A stretch of DNA of 64,000 nt from assembly GCF_024129865.1 (NCBI RefSeq), contig NZ_JAMYFE010000014.1, positions 1 to 64,000 of the forward strand. Direction: 5' to 3'. A model generated the notes under the pieces. It ran no database searches, had not been told where the DNA came from, and saw only the letters and a list, made by a program, of their open reading frames with translations. Source of the stretch: Stieleria tagensis. Its GTDB lineage: Bacteria > Planctomycetota > Planctomycetia > Pirellulales > Pirellulaceae. The first letter of the stretch is position 1. Each line of letters opens with the position of its first letter. The position numbers and the translations under genes were made by a program. Below, one piece after another: positions 15,573 to 24,064 of this stretch.

Positions 15573-17573
15573 TTAGAAAAACAGCCAGGCACGAATTGTC
15601 TGGAAAATGTCATGCAGCCAGACGAAGCCGAGAGAATGCTGTCCACAGTCAATTTTGGCGTAGATGGTCGCGCCAGGTCGCAGCATTTTGATCGCGGTTT
15701 TCGGCACGGTGACTTCGGCCCGAGTTGCGGCCTGGCCCTCGTCGGTCACCTCCGTCCGCCCGGCCATCTTCAGCAACTTGCCACGGTAGGTCGTTGCCCG
15801 GCCGGTCGCCAACGCAAACGTCACGTCCAGTGGTTGTTCCTGGGCACGTTGGGCTTGGATGACATGTCCGATTTGACGATCGGGCACGTCAAGTTCCAAA
15901 ATCCAGGGACCACTTAGATCGGCCACGCTAACCAACAATTGCCCGCGCTGGACCGGTCGGTCGGCCAACAGTTCTTGAGGGTTCCAGGTCAGCAACTGTC
16001 CGGTGATCGGACTGCGGACATTCAAAAATTCACGTTGTTGTTTGACTAAATCAATCTGGGTTTGCTGGCTGTCCAATTGTAGTTTCAATTCCTGTTCTTC
16101 GGCCGCCAGCTGTCCGGGATAGCGGTCGCTGGCGTTGTCATTGCCACTTTGCACGCGCGCCGATGCAACTGCCAGCAACTTTTTTTGGATGGTCTGGTAG
16201 TCACCCTGCAATCGCTGCAGTTCCAATTCCAGTTGTCGGCTACGAAGAACCACCAACACCTGGTCAGCGACCACCTCTTCATCGTGGCCGCTGTTGACTT
16301 CCACCACTTCGCCATCCAGCGGCGCGTACAGATGTCGTTGAATCGCGGGTTGGATTTCACCCTGGGCGTCGATTCGCAGCGTCGCCGGGATCAGCCACAA
16401 CGCCAGCCCCGCCAGTAAAGCGATGGCGGTAGCGATCAATAGCTTTCGCCCCTGCATCTGACCGGCGCGCTGGCCACGGCGGACCCAGCGGGCCAGTGAC
16501 AATAGCGGCAACGTGTCATATTCGACGGCATTGCGCAGCGCTGAACTCGCTAAATTGGCAACCCGTGTGGTTCGTTCTTCGCTGCCAGCATCCTCGCTGC
16601 CCTCGAACCGTTCCAAAATCAACATGCCGATCAATTCACCCGTTTGCTGCGGTGGCGTCTGCGAGGACGAGAGCAGGGGAATGACATCGATGGATTGGGA
16701 ATGGGATTCATCGGAAAATTCGCAAACCGGTTGTTCCAGTTGCGGCGGCATCGCGTCGGTCTGGCCACGGTAGCGCAGCCACTGGCCGGACGGTGCGACA
16801 GCGGCAGCCAGCGATTCCATCGCTCGGACCAGATTCGAACGTCGCTGAAAACTGTCAACGCCACTGATCGCCAGCGTTTGCATTTGGCCACGACGGGGGA
16901 TCAGTAAACTGGCACGATCGCAACCGATAAATAAACGTCCGTCGTTGACCAGTTGATAGGCCGTGTCCTGAAGATCCAAACTGGCGTGCGCACGTTGCGA
17001 CAGGATTTCGTACTGTTGCCAGCGATCGGTCGCTTGCTTGTAATCGTTCAATTGTTGGCGGCGTAAAAAATCGCCCGTCAATTCGCCGACCATTGCCAAC
17101 AGTCGCTCATTGCCCAACAGGGTGGCGTCGTTGGTGGCGGCCGGCTGGGTGACTTCGATCGTGCCGACGACGTCGCGATCGAGCTGAATCGGGACGGCAA
17201 TCCAGATCTGATCGGATTGTTGTTGCGCCGGACTGGATTGGGGTTTCCCGGAATGAATGACCGCCTGCAGAAATCGCGTGTGCGGCGCGCTGCAGTCAAC
17301 CTCAGCCGGGTTGAGCTGGGCGTGTTGGTCGACGTGACAAACCGGTTGCAGTTCCGATTGCTGGCCGACGACCCATAACGACGCCGAGTGGGCGGCCAGT
17401 AATTCCACGGTTTGGCGCAGCGATTGGCTGGCAAATTCCGCCAGTGAATGGGATGACTGGGAAAGCTCGGAAATCTCGGCAACAAACTGCTCGATTTCGC
17501 TCCAGCTTTCGTCGCAGTCGCCGCTGGGTGACATCGCACTATTTGACAATTTCTGTCGACCCATCGAAGTCAA
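15573..17573 (-). CDS. GAF-domain HlyD-family adaptor, membrane-anchored
   Basis: The protein has 666 residues. The N-terminal ~360 residues have GAF-like sensory character, apparently two regions: SASLWVVGQQSELQPVCHVD onward, then RLFIGCDRASLLIPRRGQM. A single transmembrane helix follows (LLIATAIALLAGLALWLIP, about 378-396), then an HlyD-type periplasmic part with a split lipoyl domain (DGEVVEVNSGHDEEVVADQ, later SPITGQLLTWNPQEL) around a coiled coil. A cytoplasmic ligand sensor could thus be coupled to a periplasmic adaptor. It is the first gene of the minus-strand cluster and diverges from the TolC gene across 176 bp. The ATG at 17573 is used; an ATG a few codons downstream (MSPSGD) is possible. 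Confidence 0.8.
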   Translation of the reverse strand: MTSMGRQKLSNSAMSPSGDCDESWSEIEQFVAEISELSQSSHSLAEFASQSLRQTVELLAAHSASLWVVGQQSELQPVCHVDQHAQLNPAEVDCSAPHTRFLQAVIHSGKPQSSPAQQQSDQIWIAVPIQLDRDVVGTIEVTQPAATNDATLLGNERLLAMVGELTGDFLRRQQLNDYKQATDRWQQYEILSQRAHASLDLQDTAYQLVNDGRLFIGCDRASLLIPRRGQMQTLAISGVDSFQRRSNLVRAMESLAAAVAPSGQWLRYRGQTDAMPPQLEQPVCEFSDESHSQSIDVIPLLSSSQTPPQQTGELIGMLILERFEGSEDAGSEERTTRVANLASSALRNAVEYDTLPLLSLARWVRRGQRAGQMQGRKLLIATAIALLAGLALWLIPATLRIDAQGEIQPAIQRHLYAPLDGEVVEVNSGHDEEVVADQVLVVLRSRQLELELQRLQGDYQTIQKKLLAVASARVQSGNDNASDRYPGQLAAEEQELKLQLDSQQTQIDLVKQQREFLNVRSPITGQLLTWNPQELLADRPVQRGQLLVSVADLSGPWILELDVPDRQIGHVIQAQRAQEQPLDVTFALATGRATTYRGKLLKMAGRTEVTDEGQAATRAEVTVPKTAIKMLRPGATIYAKIDCGQHSLGFVWLHDIFQTIRAWLFF

Positions 17574-17749
17574 AGGAGGAAAGCCAGGGAACCTACTACG
17601 AATGAAACGAAAATAGCGTTCCTAACAAAAATTACGTTTATTCCAGCTGCCAGCCTGCCGATGGTAAGCAAAGTGTCATTCTGGGAACCACGTGACCAGC
17701 ATCCTACCACGTAAGCACTCGAAACCGCTACGGAAACACAGTTCGCTCC
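17574..17749. promoter_or_regulatory. Divergent promoter region, adaptor cluster / TolC
   Basis: These 176 bp separate the oppositely oriented first genes of the adaptor cluster and the TolC-type gene, so both promoters should lie here. It is AT-richer than the flanking genes. The minus-strand gene has AGGA-type sequence (tcaaaggaggaaagcc on the plus strand is the complement side), but I cannot define -35/-10 boxes with confidence. Confidence 0.45.
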
Positions 17750-19852
17750 ATGACGGCAAGATACATCTCTACCTGGAGCGTTTCGGCGATCGCGTTGACC
17801 CTATTGGTGGGTTGTGCGACGGGGCTATCGGTCCCGACCGCTGACTTGGCAAACATGATGGCCGAAGTCGAGGTGGTCGGACCGGCGGAGAGTGAAGTCA
17901 TCGCCGATGTCGGTCGACAAGGTTCTTTGTCGCCGTTTTCCATTCGCGGAAGTGAATCGCCACAGTGGAAGCCGCCCGAGTCTTGGGAGCTGACAATTGA
18001 TGAAGCGATCCAGATCGCGCTGGCCAATTCGACGGTGCTCCGCAGTCTAGGCGCCCGTGTGATTCAAACCCCCGGATTGACTCCCACGATCTATGGGCCG
18101 GCGATCCAAGCGACCAATCCGACCGCTGGTATCGAAGCAGCGCTCAGCGAATTTGATGCCCGGCTCAACGGTAATATTTACTACGAAGACAACGATCGTG
18201 TGCTGAACAATGAATTCGTTGGCGGCGGGGTGAACTTTTTTCACCAAGACCTGACGCGGATGGAATCCAGTCTCAGTAAACGAGCGGCCACCGGCACGCT
18301 GTTCACGCTGCGACAGAATTTTGACGCCGACCTGAACAACTCCGATCGCAACCTATTGCCAGGACGCGCCTGGGACTGGAATTTTGAGGGCGAGATCAGC
18401 CAGCCTTTGCTTCAGGGACGCGGCGTGATGTTCAATCGCATCGCCGGTCCGAATGCAACGCCCGGCGTTTATAACGGTGTGATCATCGCCCGCTTGAATG
18501 CCGACATCACCGTCGCCCAGCTCGAGATCGCACTGCGGAATTTCTTGAGTGATGTCGAGAATGCGTACTGGGATTTGCATTTTGCCTATGCCGATTTGCA
18601 AATCAAAACCAAGGCGCGTGACCGCAGCTTGAACACCTATCGATTGTTGCAAGCTCGCAGCGAATTGCCGGGGGCAGAAAAAGACAAATTGGCACAGGCC
18701 AAAGAGCAGTACTTCCGTTTCGAGGAAGACGTTCAAAATGCGCTCGCCGGTCGGTTGTTGTTTGGCACACGCGCGTTCAACGGCAGTGGCGGCGGAACAT
18801 TCCAGGGCACCGGCGGTGTTTATGTCGCCGAGCGGCGATTGCGAATGATCATGGGAGTCCCGATCAACGACGGTCGACTGATCCGTACCGCCAGCGAGCC
18901 CACCGACGTACCCGTCACCTTTGACTGGAATGATCTGGTATCCAATGCACTTGCGCGTCGAACCGAACTGCGCAGCCAGCGGTTGCTGGTCGACAAACGC
19001 GAGTTTGAATTGGTTGCCAGTCGGAATTTCTTGTTGCCGCGTTTGGATGCCGTCGGTCGCTATCGCTATCGAGGACTCGGTGAAGGACTGTTTGACCGCA
19101 ACATCCCACTGAACAACGCCGCGGTGGGATCGGACACTCACGAATGGTTGATGGGCTTGAGTCTGTCCTATCCGGTTGGGTTCCGCCAAGCGTTTTCCGC
19201 AGTCCGAAACGCCCAGCTGGAACTGGCCCGTGAGCGAGCCATGTTGACCGAACTGGAGCGACAGGTCGTCTACGGACTCAGCAATGCCATCTCAGAAACC
19301 GACCGTGCCTATTCGGTCCTGCGAGTCGCGATCAGTCGCACCAACGCGGCTGAAGAACAATACGAAATCTTGAACGGCGAAGCCCAGGCGCCGGTGCGAC
19401 AATTCGACTTCAACGCGTTGTTGGATGCGGAACAACGATTTGCTGAAGCCGCCACGGCGGCCAATCGCGCCCGAGTCCAATACGCTCTGGCAACAAAAAA
19501 TTTAAATTTCGAGATGGGTGCATTGCTGGAATACTTCAATATTCATCTCACCGAAGACCAGGGTTTGCTCGCAACGACGACGGCTCAGTCCACCGAGACG
19601 ACGATCGGTAACGTGGTGTCTCAAATCACCTCGCCCCTGGAGAAATTCTCTCCCGATCATCGATCTGGACCCGCCTCGCAATTTGACGCGGATGATCCCG
19701 AGCAATCCGCTACCGAGACCGGTGCTGCGGAGTCCACTATGATCGGCGAAGATTTGATCAACGAGATCATTGAACGCGAGCTCGCAGCGGGCGAGACCAT
19801 CGTCAGCCGCAGCGAAAGTGATCCGCCCATTGCGTCACCCTCGGATCGGTAG
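17750..19852 (+). CDS. TolC-family outer-membrane efflux/export protein
   Basis: This is a 700-residue lipoprotein-type outer-membrane factor. The signal peptide ends in a lipobox (LTLLVGC, about 17-23). The body is alpha-helical and Gln/Ala/Glu-rich, with the duplicated pattern of OEP domains: LEIALRNFLSDVENAYWDLH in the first half and LERQVVYGLSNAISETDRAY in the second. Length is above the usual 450-500 because of an N-terminal extension and an acidic C-terminal tail (about 620-700). It would form the outer-membrane channel for the divergent HlyD adaptors. ilvA follows 47 bp downstream and is probably unrelated in function. Confidence 0.88.
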   Translation: MTARYISTWSVSAIALTLLVGCATGLSVPTADLANMMAEVEVVGPAESEVIADVGRQGSLSPFSIRGSESPQWKPPESWELTIDEAIQIALANSTVLRSLGARVIQTPGLTPTIYGPAIQATNPTAGIEAALSEFDARLNGNIYYEDNDRVLNNEFVGGGVNFFHQDLTRMESSLSKRAATGTLFTLRQNFDADLNNSDRNLLPGRAWDWNFEGEISQPLLQGRGVMFNRIAGPNATPGVYNGVIIARLNADITVAQLEIALRNFLSDVENAYWDLHFAYADLQIKTKARDRSLNTYRLLQARSELPGAEKDKLAQAKEQYFRFEEDVQNALAGRLLFGTRAFNGSGGGTFQGTGGVYVAERRLRMIMGVPINDGRLIRTASEPTDVPVTFDWNDLVSNALARRTELRSQRLLVDKREFELVASRNFLLPRLDAVGRYRYRGLGEGLFDRNIPLNNAAVGSDTHEWLMGLSLSYPVGFRQAFSAVRNAQLELARERAMLTELERQVVYGLSNAISETDRAYSVLRVAISRTNAAEEQYEILNGEAQAPVRQFDFNALLDAEQRFAEAATAANRARVQYALATKNLNFEMGALLEYFNIHLTEDQGLLATTTAQSTETTIGNVVSQITSPLEKFSPDHRSGPASQFDADDPEQSATETGAAESTMIGEDLINEIIERELAAGETIVSRSESDPPIASPSDR

Positions 19853-19899
19853 TCTATCCTCGTTATCATCGACTGACGTCACGCACGAGGAATAATGGG

Positions 19900-21420
19900 A
19901 TGGAAAAGCAGCACCTGGACTATTTGCAGCGGATCTTGAATGCGCGCGTCTACGATGTCGCCGTCGAATCGCCGCTGGATCACGCCGTCAAGCTTTCGGC
20001 TCGGCTGGGCAACCAGATTTGGCTGAAACGCGAAGACACGCAGCCGGTGTTCAGTTTCAAGATCCGCGGTGCGTACAACAAGATGGCGCACTTGACGCGG
20101 GAACAATTGGACGTCGGCGTTCTGTGTGCCTCGGCGGGCAATCATGCCCAAGGCGTTGCCTTGAGTGCCCGGCAATTGAACTGTCGTGCCGTGATCGTCA
20201 TGCCGGAAACCACGCCCGAGCTGAAAATTGATGCGGTCAGAGCGCTGGGGGGCGAGATCGTGCTGCACGGTGAAAGCTATTCGGATGCATTTCAGCATGC
20301 GCAGGAGCTCGAAAAGCGTGACCAACTGGTGTTCGTGCACCCTTTCGATGATCCGGATGTGATCGCCGGCCAGGGAACGATCGGGATGGAAATTTTGCGG
20401 CAGCACCAGCATCCGATCCACTGCGTGTTCGTCGCGATCGGCGGCGGCGGTCTCATTTCTGGCGTCGCAGCGTACATCAAAGCCGTACGGCCGGAGATCA
20501 ATGTGATCGGAGTTCAAATGGCGGATTCCGATGCCATGGTTCGTTCGGTCAAAGCAGGCCACCGCGTCGATTTAGCCGATGTCGGAATCTTTTCTGATGG
20601 CACGGCGGTGAAGCAAGTCGGTGAAGAAACGTTTCGGATCACGCGAGAGTTGGTCGACGATTTTGTCATCGTGGATACCGACAGCGTTTGCGCCGCGATC
20701 AAAGATGCCTTTGAAGACACACGCAGCATCTTGGAACCGGCCGGTGCGATCGGCATCGCGGGGATGAAACAATACATCGCCCAGCACCAGTTGCAGGGGC
20801 AGACACTGGTGGCGATCACCTGTGGCGCGAACATGAACTTCGATCGACTGCGATTTGTTGCCGAACGCGCCGAAGTGGGGGAAGAGCGAGAGGCGTTGTT
20901 TGCCGTCACGATCCCAGAGGAGCGAGGGAGTTTTAAGCGTTTGTGCCAGACCATCGGCCAGCGCAGTGTGACGGAGTTCAGCTATCGGATCTCCGATCAA
21001 CAACAGGCGCATGTCCTGGTCGGACTGGCAACTCGAAACCATGACGAGACCGCCGCAATCAGTGCGGCGTTGACTGAACAGGGATTTGTGACAGTCGATT
21101 TAGTCGACGATGATCTGTCAAAGGACCATTTACGGCACATGGTCGGTGGCCGCAGCCGGATGGCGGAAAATGAACGCTTGTACCGATTTGCCTTCCCCGA
21201 GCGCCCGGGTGCGTTGATGCGGTTTTTGTCCAGCATGCATCCCAGCTGGAACATCAGTTTGTTCCACTACCGCAATCAAGGCGGCGACTATGGGCGAATC
21301 CTAGTCGGCATCCAAGTCGCCGACCAAGAGATGCTAGCCTTCCGCGAATTCATCGACGCACTGGGGTACCACTGCACCGATGAAACCCAGAACCACGCCT
21401 ACCACCTCTTCCTACGTTAA
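19900..21420 (+). CDS. ilvA: Threonine ammonia-lyase, biosynthetic
   Basis: This PLP enzyme deaminates threonine to 2-oxobutanoate, the committed step of isoleucine synthesis. At 506 residues it has the length of the biosynthetic form. K54 in SFKIRGAYNKM is the PLP lysine. SAGNHAQGVAL and the Gly-rich loop GGGGLISGVA bind substrate and phosphate. The C-terminal ~170 residues hold two ACT-like regulatory repeats (EEREALFAVTIPEERGSF and ENERLYRFAFPERPGALMRF), which in this family mediate isoleucine/valine control. A GAGG site lies 9 bp before the ATG; a nearby ATG at 19895 is out of frame. A strong terminator overlaps the stop codon. Confidence 0.95.
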   Translation: MEKQHLDYLQRILNARVYDVAVESPLDHAVKLSARLGNQIWLKREDTQPVFSFKIRGAYNKMAHLTREQLDVGVLCASAGNHAQGVALSARQLNCRAVIVMPETTPELKIDAVRALGGEIVLHGESYSDAFQHAQELEKRDQLVFVHPFDDPDVIAGQGTIGMEILRQHQHPIHCVFVAIGGGGLISGVAAYIKAVRPEINVIGVQMADSDAMVRSVKAGHRVDLADVGIFSDGTAVKQVGEETFRITRELVDDFVIVDTDSVCAAIKDAFEDTRSILEPAGAIGIAGMKQYIAQHQLQGQTLVAITCGANMNFDRLRFVAERAEVGEEREALFAVTIPEERGSFKRLCQTIGQRSVTEFSYRISDQQQAHVLVGLATRNHDETAAISAALTEQGFVTVDLVDDDLSKDHLRHMVGGRSRMAENERLYRFAFPERPGALMRFLSSMHPSWNISLFHYRNQGGDYGRILVGIQVADQEMLAFREFIDALGYHCTDETQNHAYHLFLR

Positions 21421-21462
21421 AAGGGGAAAGGGGTTTTTACGTAAAAACCCCCTTCCCCTTTT
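21419..21462 (+). terminator. Rho-independent terminator of ilvA
   Basis: A nearly perfect hairpin has a stem of about 20 bp (aaggggaaaggggttttt pairing with aaaaacccccttcccctt), one mismatch and a small acg(t) loop, and ends in tttt. It starts within the TAA stop codon of ilvA. The stem is close to symmetric, so it could stop transcription from both directions. Confidence 0.85.
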
Positions 21463-21569
21463 CGCATTCATTCAAATAGCCAGCCCCTTTTCAGGCTTGA
21501 TAGAGAACCAATGCCAACACCGCCGCTCATTCACGCGATGTCAAAATCTAATTGGCTACCGACTGTTCG

Positions 21570-21986
21570 CTAATCGAAACGACCGTCGTATCCGAGCGTT
21601 TGTGAAACCCGCCTCGCGAGTGGTTCCGAGCATGCTTCATGCCGTGCATTAGCATATCCGATCAACATCTCTTCGCCTGGAACGAGGTTGAAGGATACGC
21701 ACCGATCCTCGTCATTATCGACATCCGCAACGACGACGTAGGCTGCGTTCCCACGATGAGATGACCAATGCTCGATCATGTCATCCAATTTTGTTGTGTC
21801 CCCAGGTTGTTTCCAACTTTCCCGAGTGCGCTTCATCTTGAGCCAATGCGTGATCATGTCCGAAATCAGGTCGTCACCACGGTCGCGATCAGCCTCAAAA
21901 ACATTGAATTCTTCACGCAGTAGATCGAGCATCTCATCAAGCGACCTGCGTGGAGTAGATTCAGTTGGCCAAAGTGTGTGGGACAT
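21570..21986 (-). CDS. Small hypothetical protein of the accessory island
   Basis: The protein has 138 residues with an acidic, globular composition: an N-terminal helix-rich half (SLDEMLDLLREEFNVFEADR) and a beta-rich C-terminal half (AAYVVVADVDNDEDRCVSFN, VPGEEMLIGY). I do not recognise the family. The start codon lies 15 bp from the attC-like hairpin of composite element copy 1. It has the same orientation as the other three island genes, which suggests a cassette-type gene, possibly a small immunity-like protein. That role is only inference. Confidence 0.55.
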   Translation of the reverse strand: MSHTLWPTESTPRRSLDEMLDLLREEFNVFEADRDRGDDLISDMITHWLKMKRTRESWKQPGDTTKLDDMIEHWSSHRGNAAYVVVADVDNDEDRCVSFNLVPGEEMLIGYANARHEACSEPLARRVSQTLGYDGRFD

Positions 21987-22001
21987 GTTTCATTGCCGGG
22001 G

Positions 22002-22048
22002 AACGAAATGCGATCTATCGAGGTATTCGGATCGATCGGGCGTTGAAC
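22002..22048 (-). other. attC-like hairpin, copy 1
   Basis: Read along the genes (minus strand), the element starts with GTTCAAC, which fits the integron inverse core RYYYAAC. It continues through imperfect complementary arms (cgatcgatcc / gatagatcg, with an unpaired base) and ends with a GTT 15 bp before the next start codon. The 47-bp length is short for an attC, and the right core (GTTCCCC) does not fit GTTRRRY well, so the call is tentative. Confidence 0.35.
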
Positions 22049-22398
22049 TTTGTTGACCATCACGTGGGTCGGGTTGGCGGGGAAGCGATCCGCGTCAGAA
22101 TGATTCTAACCCATTGCCTCGTCCCAATGCTGTCGGAACTTCTGCGACTGAAGCTCCGCATACCACCGATCTGCACGCTGAACCAAATCCCGCCAACTGA
22201 TCCGATGATGCCAGAGTTTCTCGGCAACGCGACCTGCGGGCTGCCGGACCGTTGACCGATTGCGATCGCACCTCTGTGCCTTGGTGCCTCTGTGAGAGAC
22301 CCCGGACCAATCGATCTCACGGAGGCACCAAGGCACGGAGAAACAATGTTGATTCAAACAAAGCGATTGATGACCAACCCTCGTTTCGGATGCTTCGT

Positions 22399-22471
22399 TG
22401 GTGTGGAGGATTTATCCGACCAAGCATGACGCGTTCTCCTTTTGATTTCGTCGGATAAATCCTCCACACCA
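22399..22471. repeat. 20-bp perfect inverted repeat, copy 1
   Basis: The arms ggtgtggaggatttatccga (22400-22419) and its exact complement (22451-22470) flank a 31-bp spacer containing caagcatgacgcgttc. An identical palindrome is present in copy 2. It resembles a MITE-like or dispersed palindromic unit and lies directly upstream of the intron reverse-transcriptase remnant. Confidence 0.8.
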
Positions 22472-22488
22472 GCAAGTGGCGTCGCGCG

Positions 22489-22647
22489 CAAACACGTCGT
22501 CGAAATTTGATCCGGCTGGGCGTTCCACGTCGTCAAGCGATTCGCCATGCACGCAGCCGCAAGGGACCTTGGCACATGGCCAAGACCACCGCCAGCGGTG
22601 TGGGCATGACGAACAATTGGTTGCAGGACCAGGGCGTCTTGAGCTGA
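22489..22647 (+). pseudogene. Group II intron reverse transcriptase/maturase, C-terminal remnant, copy 1
   Basis: Only the last ~50 residues of an intron-encoded protein remain. They read NLIRLGVPRRQAIRHARSRK, then GPWHMAKTTASGVGMTNNW and LQDQGVLS before a TGA. This matches the usual maturase end (GPW..(A/S)KT..GMTN.WL..QGL.S). Reading on past the TGA gives KTLWAELAPLR and another stop, also typical of the family, so the first TGA may itself be a mutation. The fragment is opposite in orientation to the surrounding genes. The RT domains and intron 5' end are missing. Confidence 0.75.
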
Positions 22648-22679
22648 AAGACTCTGTGGGCGGAACTTGCTCCGCTTCG

Positions 22680-22752
22680 TTGAACTGCCGTATGAGGACC
22701 CGCACGTACGGTGGTGTGGGGAGGGCGTCGGGAGACCGGCGTCCTTACCCGA
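22680..22752 (+). ncRNA. Group II intron domains V-VI remnant, copy 1
   Basis: The sequence tgccgtatgaggacccgcac followed by gtacggtggtg matches intron domain V (CCGTA...TACGG stem). The next ~38 bp (ggggagggcgtcgggagacc, ggcgtccttaccc) form a domain VI hairpin with a candidate branch adenosine in ccttaccc. Compared with copy 2, domain V carries gag instead of gcg in the apical stem, which breaks a base pair. This copy is therefore probably inactive, quite apart from the missing 5' part. Confidence 0.75.
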
Positions 22753-22764
22753 TTTCGTCAGTTT

Positions 22765-23379
22765 TTACGCTACGGCGGGACGATCCATGTCGGAATACGG
22801 ATAGCAACCAGCCTGCTTCAATTTGGCGATCAGTTTCGTCCCACCGTGCTCTCGCGCGTAGACCATTTCTGAACGGTAAATCTCGATGATTGCTAGCAAA
22901 CCGAATTCTGCATGATTCCCTTCAAAATCGTACGCATCGAAGATCAGGCATTTACCCCCGACCGTTTTCATGTCTTCGGGAAATTCACACGTTTCTCGTG
23001 GATTCAGTGTTGCCTGCTCGCTGTACGGCGCCATGCAATTGAGAATCGCGTTGATCGCGTGATGGGTGCTGCCAAATGGCGTAGATTCATTATTGACCTC
23101 GTCAAGCGACAGTGAGTGGCGTGTAAACATTACGAGTTCATATGTTCCAAACGCGTCATTCGATGATCCTTCGCCTGGCGTTTCAGAGAGTTCCTTGGTT
23201 GCGATTGCTGTGCCGGCAATACCGTTGGGATAATAGTACAAGTCGAGGCCGCCACCGAGGGCGTACGGAATGATCGCGTGCATCACCTTGTCATGTTCTT
23301 CGCCAAGGATTTGCTCCATCATAGCCGACTTCTTGTCGTACCATTCCTCAGCAAGTTTTTCGTCATGGTCTCCGGTCAT
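22765..23379 (-). CDS. SUFU (suppressor-of-fused) family protein, probable immunity protein
   Basis: The protein has 204 residues. The core GTYELVMFTRHSLSLD and the C-terminal signature FGLLAIIEIYRSEMVYAREH with LKQAGCYPYSDMDRPAV match bacterial SUFU-domain proteins. In that family a 'TY.EL' strand is followed much later by 'Y..E...A.E.G...L...L..AG....D.DRP.V'. Bacterial SUFU proteins are known as immunity proteins in polymorphic-toxin systems. No toxin gene is adjacent. The gene is bracketed by the two composite elements and its stop codon lies 12 bp from the intron 3' end, as if it were a mobile cassette. Confidence 0.65.
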   Translation of the reverse strand: MTGDHDEKLAEEWYDKKSAMMEQILGEEHDKVMHAIIPYALGGGLDLYYYPNGIAGTAIATKELSETPGEGSSNDAFGTYELVMFTRHSLSLDEVNNESTPFGSTHHAINAILNCMAPYSEQATLNPRETCEFPEDMKTVGGKCLIFDAYDFEGNHAEFGLLAIIEIYRSEMVYAREHGGTKLIAKLKQAGCYPYSDMDRPAVA

Positions 23380-23411
23380 GGCAGGAGTCTATTTCTCGAG
23401 TTGGCGAACGA

Positions 23412-23467
23412 AACGAAATGCGATCTATCCGGGTACCGGAGGTGCACGGATAGATCGGGCGTTGAAC
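23412..23467 (-). other. attC-like hairpin, copy 2
   Basis: Read along the genes, GTTCAAC (RYYYAAC type) leads into a perfect 11-bp stem, cgatctatccg and cggatagatcg, with a ~15-bp loop. A GTT follows, about 32 bp before the SUFU start codon. The 56-bp length is close to the smallest known attC sites. The second core (GTTTCGT) is a weak match to GTTRRRY. Confidence 0.4.
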
Positions 23468-23975
23468 TTTGTCGACCATCATGTGGGTCGGGTTGGCGGG
23501 GAAGCGATCCGCGTCAGAATGATTCTATCGCAAAGGATCGCTGTGATGTCATTCCCGCGAGAGACAACTGCAGTGGGGGAGAGGCTGCGGCGGGCGATGA
23601 TTCCTTTGCACCTTCTACCTGCGTTTCCAGGTGCCAATCGGTCAACCCCGCACCCATTCCTTCGCCCCAATGCTGTCGGAACGCCGCAACCGAAGCTCCG
23701 CATACCACGACGGACACCGCTGATCTTAACGCCGCGATAAATCCCGCCAACAGATCCAATGATGCCAGAGTTTCTAAGCAACGCAACGTGCAGGCAACTG
23801 AACCGTCGACCGATTGCTATCTCGTCTCTGTGCCTTCGTGCCTCTGTGAGAGACCCCGGACCAATCGATCTCACGGAGGCACCAAGGCACGGAGAATCAA
23901 TATTGATCCAAACAATGCAATTCATGACGGACCGCGGGTCTGGATCGAAGACCAACCCTCGTTTCGAATGCTTGG

Positions 23976-24050
23976 TTGGTGTGGAGGATTTATCCGACCA
24001 AGCATGACGCGTTCTCCTTTTGATTCCGTCGGATAAATCCTCCACACCAA
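23976..24050. repeat. 20-bp perfect inverted repeat, copy 2
   Basis: The palindrome has the same arms as copy 1 (ggtgtggaggatttatccga and its complement), here extended by two more paired bases (tt...aa), with one base difference in the spacer (gattccgtc rather than gatttcgtc). Confidence 0.8.
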
Positions 24051-24064
24051 CAAGTGGCGTCGCG

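Larger units (their letters stand above)
22002..22753. repeat. Composite intergenic element, copy 1
   Basis: This 752-bp stretch is an imperfect direct duplicate of copy 2 on the other side of the SUFU gene. Both start with aacgaaatgcgatctatc and end at cttacccgattt. In order it holds an attC-like hairpin, a conserved tract (gggtcgggttggcggggaag), a degenerate coding remnant on the minus strand with a WRDLVQRADRWYAELQSQKF-like reading, an inverted repeat built on ctctgtgcctt(g)gtgcctc, a 20-bp inverted repeat and a group II intron 3' end. The two copies could recombine and excise or duplicate the gene between them. Confidence 0.75.

Noticed and set aside
22476-22889. A 137-codon plus-strand frame
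   Set aside because: It reads through the maturase tail and domains V-VI in the wrong frame and into the antisense of the SUFU gene.
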